The notes under the pieces were generated by a model. It was not told where the DNA came from. It saw nothing but the letters and a program-made list of their open reading frames with translations, and did no database searches. From contig VXLY01000027.1 of assembly GCA_009841335.1 (NCBI GenBank), positions 1 through 64,000 of the forward strand: a DNA stretch of 64,000 bases, in the 5' to 3' direction. Origin of the DNA: Rhodothermaceae bacterium (lineage in GTDB: Bacteria; Bacteroidota; Rhodothermia; Rhodothermales; Bin80). Positions 45,432-56,019 of the stretch are shown one piece after another; the first letter of the stretch is position 1, and every line of letters begins with the position of its first letter. The position numbers were made by a program, and so were the translations under genes.

Positions 45432-47010
45432 AAATGAGGTGCCAGTAAAAAGTCAGGTGGTCTCCGGTATCCGGCAACACGAGTAGAACCGCAAAAGTTG
45501 CTGCGGCCAGGAAGGGCAGAACCAGAATCCCCAAGCTGCTCCCGAGGGCCTGTCCGCGTCCAAAAGTTGCACAGTCCATGGCACTGCTGGCAATACAATA
45601 TACTTTCACGGCAATCCAAGTCAACACAAGGACCAGGGCTAGTTGTCCAAATCGATCGGGATTCAGGCTCGGAGCAATCATCACCATTGGTATCAGTAGT
45701 GCCATTGGAATATAGGCCATGCCGCTTATGACAAAAACCTGCTCCATGGACGTCTTGATTGCTTTACGCGCACCCAGTGCCCCGAAGGTGGCAGACAACA
45801 GTTGGTACATCAGGTAGGCAGCAACAGTGACGAGTATCAAGAGACTTGGACTGGAGGCCAAGTTCGCCACGCGATCCTGAATGTATGGATTTAGTGGAGC
45901 TGCAATAGCCTCGGTTAGCCGGAGCTCTCCGAATGCCTTAATAAATATCAGTATAGTCGCAGCAGTGAGGAGTCCCTGTGCGACGACAAAAACAAAGGAT
46001 GCGCCCCCTAGGAGTGCACACTCACGATATAGGGTCTCCCTGTACAACGCCCGGCTCAAAAAATATCGCCGCAGGATTTCGGCGAACCGTCTAAACCAGA
46101 AGCACAGTATGACAACGAGAAAACAGACGATCCAAGCCAAAATCAGGCTCCAAGCGGGCTTCTTGCGCGGATAACTGCCCATGTCAAACGCGAAGATTTC
46201 CTGGGTATTCGTGTAGATGCCCTGCAGCACACTATACGCAGGTCGTTCCTCATCCGCTGCGTCAATTAGTCCCCATTGAGGACCGGTATCTGCAAAATCC
46301 TGCCACCTATAAACAAAAACTACCTCTACAGTGCTTTCAAGCAATGGGGGCAGATGGTTTTCCAGGTAGCGTGCCTGGGATTCGGGGGAATATTTTCGAC
46401 GTAAACCGAAAGTTTCATCCTCGACTTTTTGCCCAATGCTTGCGAACCCAATGGGTGTTGGTCCTGCCCAGTTTTCCAGCGCAGACGCCGGCGTATATCC
46501 TTTGCGAACATCCACCAAGACAAGATCAACATGTTCGGAACATTGATCCTGTTCCAGAAAAGCGGTGGTGTAGTACAGGACAAGTCCGGAAGCTTCATCG
46601 GCAAGCTGTTCAAAATACTCGCAAGCCCGCGGGGTGCTGGTATCGCTTTTGGTTGATACGCCAAAGTGCTGTGCAGACGGGTGCAGCAGGCTCACCAGCG
46701 TGGCTTGCCAAACCAGGCGCTTCGCATACTCCAGAGAGTCCAACAGCACATCAGCGGGCAAGAATTCGAAGGGCATATCCTGAAACAACTGCAATCCGAG
46801 CGTGTCTGCTACCTCGAGCAGAGCGTTGTCTGTAACCCAGGGCAACCGAACCGCCTCGACACCGGCTCCGTGCATTTTCAAGAGATGCCGGGGAGTGGGC
46901 GGGGCAGGAGCATCCCAGACTATGCCCTTGAGGGGTGGTGACTGGCTATGAGCACGCTGAGTCCAGGCACATAGTAGAACCAGACCCAGAATCACGTATG
47001 TGCGGTTCAT
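45421..47010 (-). CDS. Secreted TIM-barrel-like domain fused to a Yip1-like membrane domain
   Basis: A 529-residue protein. After a signal peptide, residues about 25-285 resemble the TIM-barrel of glycoside hydrolase families 2/5 (PIGFASIGQKV, then YSPESQARYLENHLPPLLES and VFVYRWQDFAD), but no clear catalytic acid pair is evident. Residues about 295-529 contain seven or so hydrophobic helices resembling Yip1. This joins an external sugar-binding/hydrolase-like domain to an inner-membrane domain. It is 6 bases downstream of the M14 gene. Confidence 0.7.
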   Translation of the reverse strand: MNRTYVILGLVLLCAWTQRAHSQSPPLKGIVWDAPAPPTPRHLLKMHGAGVEAVRLPWVTDNALLEVADTLGLQLFQDMPFEFLPADVLLDSLEYAKRLVWQATLVSLLHPSAQHFGVSTKSDTSTPRACEYFEQLADEASGLVLYYTTAFLEQDQCSEHVDLVLVDVRKGYTPASALENWAGPTPIGFASIGQKVEDETFGLRRKYSPESQARYLENHLPPLLESTVEVVFVYRWQDFADTGPQWGLIDAADEERPAYSVLQGIYTNTQEIFAFDMGSYPRKKPAWSLILAWIVCFLVVILCFWFRRFAEILRRYFLSRALYRETLYRECALLGGASFVFVVAQGLLTAATILIFIKAFGELRLTEAIAAPLNPYIQDRVANLASSPSLLILVTVAAYLMYQLLSATFGALGARKAIKTSMEQVFVISGMAYIPMALLIPMVMIAPSLNPDRFGQLALVLVLTWIAVKVYCIASSAMDCATFGRGQALGSSLGILVLPFLAAATFAVLLVLPDTGDHLTFYWHLIFRS

Positions 47011-47016
47011 AATTGA

Positions 47017-49534
47017 TCAATACGTCGCCACGCTTCGCTGTCCTGCGAGGAAAACAGCATTCGCTAGCAGAAGTCGGCCGCTGTAGTAAAAGCCCCGGTA
47101 GATCGGGTTATCAACGAAATAGATGACTTCGCCCCGTCCGACCGATTCCATGCCTAGAACCAGCGAGTTGTTCAGGGCGTCCAGTGCTTCCATACCTGCG
47201 AACCCCGCAACGCGGCTGCCTTCCTTGAGTACGCCGACATTCCATCCGTCCTCCAGCCACGCGTAAGCTCTGCTGCTGCTCTTGAGCGTAAAGTAGTCCT
47301 GTTCGTAGCCAAATGCCAAGGGATGCGTATTATCCAGCTCTGTGCGAAAGATAGCTCCGGTTACATCTTCAGTGATTTCATGGCGATTGCGATCAGCGTA
47401 GGGTCGAAGCCGCACGCCCAGTGAATCTGCATCCTCATCATCTTCGTCCGGCTTGATTTGAAGGCCGAAGCCGTCTTTGCCTGCGAGGAAACGGGTTGCG
47501 TTGCCAAGCGAGATCAAGCGACCACCCTCCCGAAGCCAGTTTTGAATCTCTTCCAGTCGACCCTCGCTCAAGACATCACCGTAGCTGCCGGAGGGTAATA
47601 TGATCACATCATAGCGAAACAGCGGCAGGCTACCAAAATCGTCACTGTTAACCAGCGTAGTACTGTACTCGAGTTGTTCATCAAAGAAATGCCACAGCTC
47701 CCCGAGACTGTACGAACTGACGGCGGGTCCGGCAACGATGGCAATACGTGGTGCGCGCATAAAGACCACATCGCCTGAGCCAAAATCTGCGCCCTCGGTG
47801 ACGCGCGTTGTATTGACAGCCTCGACGTGCTGATTCGTGTAGCGGGCTGCCTGGATGACAAGGGAATCGAAGGCTGCCCCTTCTCCCTCTCGCGTCATAA
47901 TAAGCGTACCCTCGTCGTAGGATTTATTATTGACTTTGAAGGGTAGTTCTGCGTAGCGCACCTTCACACCCTTCCGCATGAGTGCAGCCAGGAATCGGGC
48001 ATCCTCAAAACTCTTCCACTCGGCTAGATAGGCGACGGGGCGGGATGGTAGCGCTTCTGGCTCAGAAACAGGGGCGGTGGGCGTCCACGTTACCTCATCT
48101 TCCGTCGCATACGCTTCCAGGCCGTATACATAGGGCAAGGCCCAAGCTGTAATGTCGTAGCTGAGCGAGTCTTCCAGTTCAGCCTCGGGTTCAAAAAGCA
48201 CACCGGTCAGCACACCTTTTGGCTGTGCAGCTGGAACAACAAGATCCCCAGACTCAATGCTTACACGTTCTGTGGAGCCAGAATGATAGGCAAACCCCGC
48301 TCCTGAACTCGCTGTGGTCGCAAACCCGTAAGCAATACCCAGGAGGTCCAAATGATCGGCGAGTACACGAACCTTATCCTCCTGGCCTGTGCGGCGAACG
48401 ACATAGGCAGCATGCGCTCCACTTGGTCGGGATGCAGCATTCTGGAAGTATTCGGCAAACTCGGTGGTGATACGGGCCCGCTGGTTTGCAGCAACCTCAA
48501 TGGTAGACAGACTTGTCGTATAGTGATGTTCAATTCGGTCGGAAAGTGTCAGGGTATCTCCTTCGGCTGTGATGATGCCAAGTCCTGCACGCCCTGAGCC
48601 GGCCTGTTCATAAGTCATCCCAATTGCTCCATTGAATGTGGGCCATGTATCACCATAACCGGGATAAAACAGATCGAAAATCTGTCTGGTGAAGAACAGC
48701 CAGCCTTCTTCGTCGAAATAGCGTGCATGATTGGCACCTATGAGATTCTGAAGCTCGCGCTGCCATGAGGTGATGTACGCATGGTAGGGGACCGCCGCCG
48801 GAGCAAAAAAAATAGGGACTGTTCACGCTCTGCTCATGAAAATCCACATGGATATGAGGCATCCACCGATTATAGTGTGGAAGGCGCTGACGCGTTTCGA
48901 TTTGTGTTCCCCAGGCCCAATCCCGGTTCAGGTCAAAGTAATAGTGATTGCTTCTTCCCCCTGGCCAAGGCTCTGAGTGCTCACGCGCCTCACCGTGTAC
49001 GTTTGGTGTGTGCCCCCGTGTTTGGTGGTAAAAATGAACATAGCGGTCACGCCCATCCGGGTTAATGCACGGATCAATGATCACGATGGTCTTTTCGAGC
49101 CATGTCTGTACGTCGTTATCCGTACTGCTTACTAGTGTATGAATTACCGCCAATGCAGCTTCCGTGCCCACCGATTCATTACCGTGAACATTATAGCTGA
49201 GCCAAACGATGGCTGGGGTGTCTTCTGCCGGAACTCCTTCCAGGAGACCAGCCCGCTGCAGGTTGGCAGTTCGGATTTCCTCCAGTTTAGCCATATTGTC
49301 GGGCGAAGAGATGATCAGATACTGCAACAGCCGGCCCTCGTAGGTGTGACCGTACTCAATGCGATCCACATTCGCGGCATTGTCCGCAACGTGGCGGACG
49401 TAGTCGGTTACGCGGTGATGGGGCGTGAAACGTTCACCGAGTTCATAGCCCAGGAAATCGGCGGGGCTGCGGAGTTGTGCTTCTGCGCTGTAAACGAGCG
49501 GAATAAGTAAGAAGCAAGCGAGGTAGCGTTTCAT
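47017..49534 (-). pseudogene. M14 zinc carboxypeptidase, frame broken by one base in a T8 run
   Basis: Two adjacent frames make one protein of about 838 residues. The 5' frame (48650-49534) has the signal peptide and metal site: His117-x-x-Glu120 in NVHGNES, DLNRDW at 201-206 and DFHEQ (His233). After VNSPYFF it changes frame; removing one T from the run of eight at 48805-48812 restores APAAVPYHAYITSW and leads straight into the 3' frame (47017-48618, starting with no plausible start codon). The 3' part is a beta-rich and GATase-like C-terminal region. Either a true null allele, a sequencing error, or slippage in a homopolymer. It is the first gene before the TIM-barrel gene and its start overlaps recJ (ATGA). 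Confidence 0.85.
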
Positions 49535-51279
49535 GATCCGTTGTTTTTCGAGCTATGTTCACGTAGTGCCTCAATGCGAAGTTGTGTAGTCACTCGGCCG
49601 TTCCACCTGTTCTCCTCCACATAGCACAAGATGTCCAGTGCGGTCTGTTCTTCGCGGGCTTTCTCGGCGATGGCATGGTGTCGGCCCTGCCAGAATCCGA
49701 TGGCATCCATGATCATATTGGATTGTGGCTCTTTCAAGAGCATTTTCAGGTGCTGTCCACCCCTAAGCAGCCGCACGGATACAGGCTGCAGTCCTTCCAC
49801 AAAAAAGAGTGGAGCTTCATTCTCTTTGCCGAAGGGCTGACAGGATTTGAGCACTCGTTCAAATTTTCCTGGGATCATGACGAGCTTCAACTGAGCATCG
49901 TACTCCAGCTCCGGTTCAACTACCTGTCTGCCCACCTGTGAGAATACTTCGGCATTCAGTTTTTCTTTGAAAAGGGGAAGGTCTTCTTTCTTCAAGGTTA
50001 GTCCGGCCGCCTTTGCGTGGCCTCCGAATCGGATCAACATTTCCGCACAACCTCTTATTGCATCAAGGATATGAATATCACCATGTGTACGAACACTACC
50101 AAAAACCTCTTCGCCGTCCGAATTCGGAACATCTGTTAGCATTACAGCCGGTCGTCCGAATTCCCCTACCATTTGTGATGCTGCCGAGCCTAGGATGCCT
50201 GGATGCCAATCTGGGTGGTGGAGTACGAGCGCGCTCGTATGGGATCCGGCCAGTTGTGTTTGCGCGAGCTTCTTTGCGGTTGGACGTAGCCGAGCTGCCT
50301 GTTTTTTTCTATCTGTGTTGAGCTCATTAAGCCGTTCAGCGTAAGCCGTGGCTTCGCTTTCTGATTCCGTCATTAACAACGCAAGTGCTTCGTCTGCATG
50401 AGCGAGCTTACCTGCAGCGTTCAGACGGGGGCCAAGCTGCATAGCTATATCGTTCGCCGTCAGGTGTTCCTGATCACAACCGGAAGCAGATGCGAGTGCC
50501 CGGAGGCCCGCGGACGGCGCGGCACGCAGCTTCTCTAATCCCTCACGTACCAGGATGCGGTTCTCGTCCACCAAAGGCATAATATCGCATACCGTTGAGA
50601 TTGCCACGAGGTCAAGGTATTCGTCCGCCAGACTGACAGGTTGATCAAGCTCTTCCAGCGTCACCTTGATCAGTTTGTAGGCAAGAGCACAGGCGGATAT
50701 ATCTTTCAATGGGTAATCGCATCCTTTCCGTTTGGGATTGACGTGCGCGCAGCAGACCGGGTTTTTGCCCTCATTCTGATGGTGATCACAGATAATGAGA
50801 TCTATACCAGCCTCCTTCGCCAATGCTGCAGTTTCCTCATCATTGGTGCCACAATCCACGACAACTATTAGGGAGCATTCCCTTGAACGCGCGAGCTCAA
50901 CACCGCTCGCATGAAATCCGTGGTTCTCTTTTTGACGATGAGGAATATATGACGATGTCGTCAGGCCATTGGACCGCAGGAATTGCAGGACCAAGGCAGT
51001 GGACGTGACACCATCCGCGTCAAAATCTCCGTAGACGAGTACTTTTTCCTTCGTCTTAATCGCCCGTGCAATACGCCGACCAGCAACATCAATATCAGCT
51101 AACAAATGTGGATCATGCAGGGAAGCCCGCGTCGCTCGGAAATAATGTCGTGCGCTATCCAATGAGTCAATACCACGCAGTATCAGAAAGCGCGTCAGTG
51201 GCTCCGGTAGCGCATTCAACTCATCGCTGAGTGCCTGCACGGCAGCTTCATCCCCTACGGGACGCTCGGTCCATAGCAT
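49531..51279 (-). CDS. recJ: Single-stranded-DNA-specific exonuclease RecJ
   Basis: A 582-residue DHH-family 5'-3' exonuclease for recombination and repair. YGDFDADGVTSTALVL (83-98) is motif I with the metal-binding aspartates, then VVDCGTND and ICDHHQN are motifs II and III. The DHHA1 region (IRFGGHAKAAGLTL) follows. Length is typical. It overlaps the M14 gene by 4 bases (ATGA), an unusual translational coupling. The upstream 480 bases hold no gene. Confidence 0.95.
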   Translation of the reverse strand: MLWTERPVGDEAAVQALSDELNALPEPLTRFLILRGIDSLDSARHYFRATRASLHDPHLLADIDVAGRRIARAIKTKEKVLVYGDFDADGVTSTALVLQFLRSNGLTTSSYIPHRQKENHGFHASGVELARSRECSLIVVVDCGTNDEETAALAKEAGIDLIICDHHQNEGKNPVCCAHVNPKRKGCDYPLKDISACALAYKLIKVTLEELDQPVSLADEYLDLVAISTVCDIMPLVDENRILVREGLEKLRAAPSAGLRALASASGCDQEHLTANDIAMQLGPRLNAAGKLAHADEALALLMTESESEATAYAERLNELNTDRKKQAARLRPTAKKLAQTQLAGSHTSALVLHHPDWHPGILGSAASQMVGEFGRPAVMLTDVPNSDGEEVFGSVRTHGDIHILDAIRGCAEMLIRFGGHAKAAGLTLKKEDLPLFKEKLNAEVFSQVGRQVVEPELEYDAQLKLVMIPGKFERVLKSCQPFGKENEAPLFFVEGLQPVSVRLLRGGQHLKMLLKEPQSNMIMDAIGFWQGRHHAIAEKAREEQTALDILCYVEENRWNGRVTTQLRIEALREHSSKNNGS

Positions 51280-51759
51280 TTTTGTCGTAATATCCTAAGC
51301 TTGAAAGTCGCAATATACATCCAGTTTGGCAGGTGTCAGGGAGATTGTGCAATCAGTGCAGTTTCTGCAACGCGAAAGGCGGCCATCCGGGGACCGAATG
51401 CGTCTCTTTCACAAAAGTCCCTCAAATTCGGAGCAAATGCACATCGAAATTAGTGCCTTGCCAGGATAAATGACAGATATGGACCAAGTACACAATTCCC
51501 TCTTGAAGCCCTACTTCAACCACTGAGGATTAATGTTACTCTTGTCCCAAACATGTCGCACCTCACAGCAATACATACGAATTATACGCTAAATTGACCG
51601 CTCAGAAACTAGATTGGCATACTTTGAAGTTTGATAGCTAAGCCGATCTGTGTGTCAAGTACTCATCATTATTGAATAGAGAATCGCACCGGATTAAAGT
51701 AGGCAAAGTCTTGAGGAGGAACACACTAAACTATCGGGATCGGACCTTTTACCGTAAAG
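51280..51759. other. Divergent intergenic region, recJ / MFS
   Basis: About 480 bases between two divergent genes; both promoters should be here. GAGGAA occurs shortly before the MFS gene (near 51716) but is 40 bases from the ATG. No box could be placed with confidence, and no palindrome or RNA was noticed. Confidence 0.4.
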
Positions 51760-52983
51760 ATGGCATCTGCAGTGGATAACGCATCGGTGGAAAAACGTAA
51801 CTGGTTCTTGATCATTGTTCCACTCTGGCTGGCGGTTTTTGTCGTGAGTTGCCAGCTCTTTGTTGTGGCTCCTCTCCTGCCACTCATTCAAAATGAGCTC
51901 CTCAATGCATCTACTCCGACCGACTTTGCGCTAGGGCTCTTGGGTTCGGCCTACTCCATCGCATTGGCAATTTCGACGCTGATTGTTGGTCCGGTGTCCG
52001 ACCGAGTAGGGCGCCGCAAAGTATTGGTTGTCGGTACAGCGCTCATAGCGGTGATGCTCTTTCTGCACAGTTTTGCCAGACATTATGAATCGCTCCTACT
52101 GGTCCGTGCACTTTCAGGGATGGCATGCGGTGTGTACAGCGGAAGCATGGTGGCATTCGTAGGGGACTACTTTCCCTACAATCGCAGAGGATGGGCGACA
52201 GGATGGATTATGACAGGAGTTGCGGCCGGGCAGGTTATCGGAACACCTGCTGCAATCCTGCTGGCGAATACGTACGGGTTTCAGGCACCGTTTGTGGCCT
52301 TTGGTGGATTGATCGCAATAGCGAGCGTGATGGCCTGGCGTTGGTTCCCCCAGCCGAATGTGGAATACGATACAGCACCCCTCTCACCCACGGCGGTACT
52401 CAATTCCTACGTTCAACTCCTTCGAAATCCGGGGCCGCGTGCGGGCGCGATTCTCTATTTCCTCCTTTTCCTCAGTATTGGTCTCTTTTTGTTCTTTTTC
52501 CCGAAATGGCTGGAAGAGGACATAGGTATTTCGGTGCAGCAATTGGCATTGTTGTTCGTGGTTGGAGGAATAGGACTGACTGTGGGCACGATCATTGGGG
52601 GAATGCTTTCGGATCGACTGGGTCGAAAACCAATCCTGATTCTAGCATGCCTGGCACTGGCTGTTCTGCTGCCCTTCGCAACCCAATGGATAACTGGGCT
52701 TGCGAGCGCGACGGTATTCATAACAATAGTGCTGATTCTCGGAGCAATGCGAACGGGACCAATCATGGCACTTCTCACCGCACTCACTGCACAGGCAAAG
52801 CGGGGAACAATGATGGGGCTGGCAGTTGCGTCCGGCCAGGTTGGATTGGGGGTGGCGACAGCTGTTGCAGGCTGGCTCTACCAGAACCCCGGATTCCTGT
52901 ACAATATTCTGTCTGGTGCGGTCGCCGTTTTGCTGATGGCCGTGGTGGTCTGGCGTATGGTCTCTGAGCCTACAGAATCCTGA
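51760..52983 (+). CDS. Major facilitator superfamily transporter
   Basis: A 407-residue inner-membrane transporter with about twelve helices. The cytoplasmic loop motif GPVSDRVGRRKVL after helix 2 and the second copy GGMLSDRLGRKPIL in the C-terminal half are the classic MFS signatures. It is probably a drug or sugar exporter; substrate not deducible. The gene is convergent with the DUF3078-like gene, overlapping by 14 bases. Confidence 0.93.
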   Translation: MASAVDNASVEKRNWFLIIVPLWLAVFVVSCQLFVVAPLLPLIQNELLNASTPTDFALGLLGSAYSIALAISTLIVGPVSDRVGRRKVLVVGTALIAVMLFLHSFARHYESLLLVRALSGMACGVYSGSMVAFVGDYFPYNRRGWATGWIMTGVAAGQVIGTPAAILLANTYGFQAPFVAFGGLIAIASVMAWRWFPQPNVEYDTAPLSPTAVLNSYVQLLRNPGPRAGAILYFLLFLSIGLFLFFFPKWLEEDIGISVQQLALLFVVGGIGLTVGTIIGGMLSDRLGRKPILILACLALAVLLPFATQWITGLASATVFITIVLILGAMRTGPIMALLTALTAQAKRGTMMGLAVASGQVGLGVATAVAGWLYQNPGFLYNILSGAVAVLLMAVVVWRMVSEPTES

Positions 52984-53815
52984 ATGAGACCCCAACGGTC
53001 AGGGCCTGTTTCTGCTGGACGTAAGGAGACAGATCCTTGTCTAATAGCGCCGTGTACTCCGTATTTACTTGAAGCCAGGAATTTACCTTCATAGTGACCA
53101 GGGTTTCCCAGATCATATCCGGGGCCGGCTGATTGAAGGCAGCAAAGAGTGTTAGCGTTGACTTCAGGTGCACGTTCGTGAAAACGGACCGCTCAAGAAT
53201 AACCAGACCTGAAGCTCCAATCTGCCACCGCAAAAGGGCATCCGGCGATACCTTATAGCGATCACGCAAGGCACGGATGGTTACCACAGTCTGTTTGGCG
53301 GCAACACCCAAACGCAGGTTGATCCAACCGTAGGTCTGATAATCAAGTCCCATGGATTGGGTGAGAATCGCAGGTGAGAAAAAACCTGAGATTCTTCTGG
53401 TTTCCGCAGTCGGATCTTTGTCATTGTACCTGAAACCGTCGGCGAACTGGGACCGGAGCTCCAGTGTCATAGCAGGACTAAGTTGACCGAAAATCGGGAC
53501 GCGGGAAAACTTGAATGAACTGCGCAGGTGAATAACGTCCTCAGACTTGCGCACATCAACGCCATTCTGCCTTACTACACCGAATGCCAGGCGAACTTCG
53601 TGCTGGTGCTGTAATGTGGCTGCAGTTTTTTGGGCTTCTCCACTTATGCCAGCACCTAGCGCGAGGGAGCTTACTCCACCATCATGCCAGCGATAGAATC
53701 CCACCTGGTTAAGGGAAACCCTGCCCTGGGCTTCGGTAGTCCAAGTCGAGTCTGACTGCGCGGCACAGGGCGCAGCGCACACCAGCAGGATCAAAAACAA
53801 AATCGGTGTGCGCAT
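52970..53815 (-). CDS. DUF3078-like outer-envelope protein
   Basis: About 281 residues from the ATG at 53815, with signal peptide (LFLILLVCAAPCAAQ). The mature part is dominated by alternating-hydrophobicity strands, with SLNQVGFYRWHDGGVSSLALGAG near the start and NTEYTALLDKDLSPYVQQKQALTVGVSFRIL at the end, ending in an aromatic/hydrophobic residue pattern typical of outer-membrane beta-barrels. It resembles the DUF3078 family common in Bacteroidota. It directly follows atpC (the first in-frame codon overlaps its stop), so it may be transcribed with atpDC. Confidence 0.75.
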   Translation of the reverse strand: MRTPILFLILLVCAAPCAAQSDSTWTTEAQGRVSLNQVGFYRWHDGGVSSLALGAGISGEAQKTAATLQHQHEVRLAFGVVRQNGVDVRKSEDVIHLRSSFKFSRVPIFGQLSPAMTLELRSQFADGFRYNDKDPTAETRRISGFFSPAILTQSMGLDYQTYGWINLRLGVAAKQTVVTIRALRDRYKVSPDALLRWQIGASGLVILERSVFTNVHLKSTLTLFAAFNQPAPDMIWETLVTMKVNSWLQVNTEYTALLDKDLSPYVQQKQALTVGVSFRIL

Positions 53816-53862
53816 CAGTTTCCCTGGGTTCCTGCACGCAACAAATCGTCTCCACGAACCAA

Positions 53863-54281
53863 TCACTCTGCCATGCTGATGCGAAGACGATTGCGAGCAC
53901 GTTCAAGCGCTTGCTCTGCACGCACACGATCCAAATCAGCAGATGCCTCCTCCAAGCGCCTAAGTGCACGCTGTTCTGCGCTTTTGGCGCGATCCGTATC
54001 AATATCAGTTGCGGGCTCGGCAGTTTCCGCCAGAACAGTGACGACATTACCAATTACTTCGACAAATCCCCCACTGGTGGCAAACGTGAGTTTTTCTGTA
54101 CTTGACGTGGTCAGCACCAGCGGCCCCACGGTCAGCGACGCAATCATCGGCGCGTGATTGTAGCGGATCTCGAAGCCCCCGTCCGCACCAGGTGCACGTA
54201 ACCCTGCAACGAAGCCCTGAAATACCCGCTTATCGGGTGCAACTATATCAACACGAAGCGCACGCTGGACCTCGTCTGCCA

Positions 54282-54282
<1 letters not shown>
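53863..54282 (-). CDS. atpC: F1 ATP synthase epsilon subunit
   Basis: A 139-residue subunit. The N-terminal beta sandwich carries VDIVAPDKRVFQGFV and the phosphate-free motif PGADGGFEIRYNHAPMIASLTVGPL, diagnostic of epsilon. The C-terminal part forms the regulatory two-helix hairpin. It overlaps atpD by one base (TAATG). This atpDC pair lies about 18 kb from the rest of the atp genes. Confidence 0.95.
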
Positions 54283-55772
<1,490 letters not shown>

Positions 55773-56019
55773 TTAAGACAGATTTTGTTAGGTGGAAAGT
55801 TACGCAACTCTGCAACAGGTACGCATATTTATCGGGCGTGCTCTCCCGAACCGCAGGCTTTTACGAGGCTCAGATAAAATGGCTTCATTGTATTCTTCGG
55901 ATAACAAGCTAGACCGAATCCGACCCGCAAAGGCTCAAAAGACGCCTGAACGAATCATTACAAGCCGGTGTTTACTTTTTGCTGGAGTAATTCTGGCTCT
56001 CCAATTACACTAAATCTAC

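Noticed and set aside
52125-52967. 280-codon plus-strand frame
   Set aside because: It lies inside the MFS gene in another frame and is rich in odd residues, while the MFS protein has full motifs.
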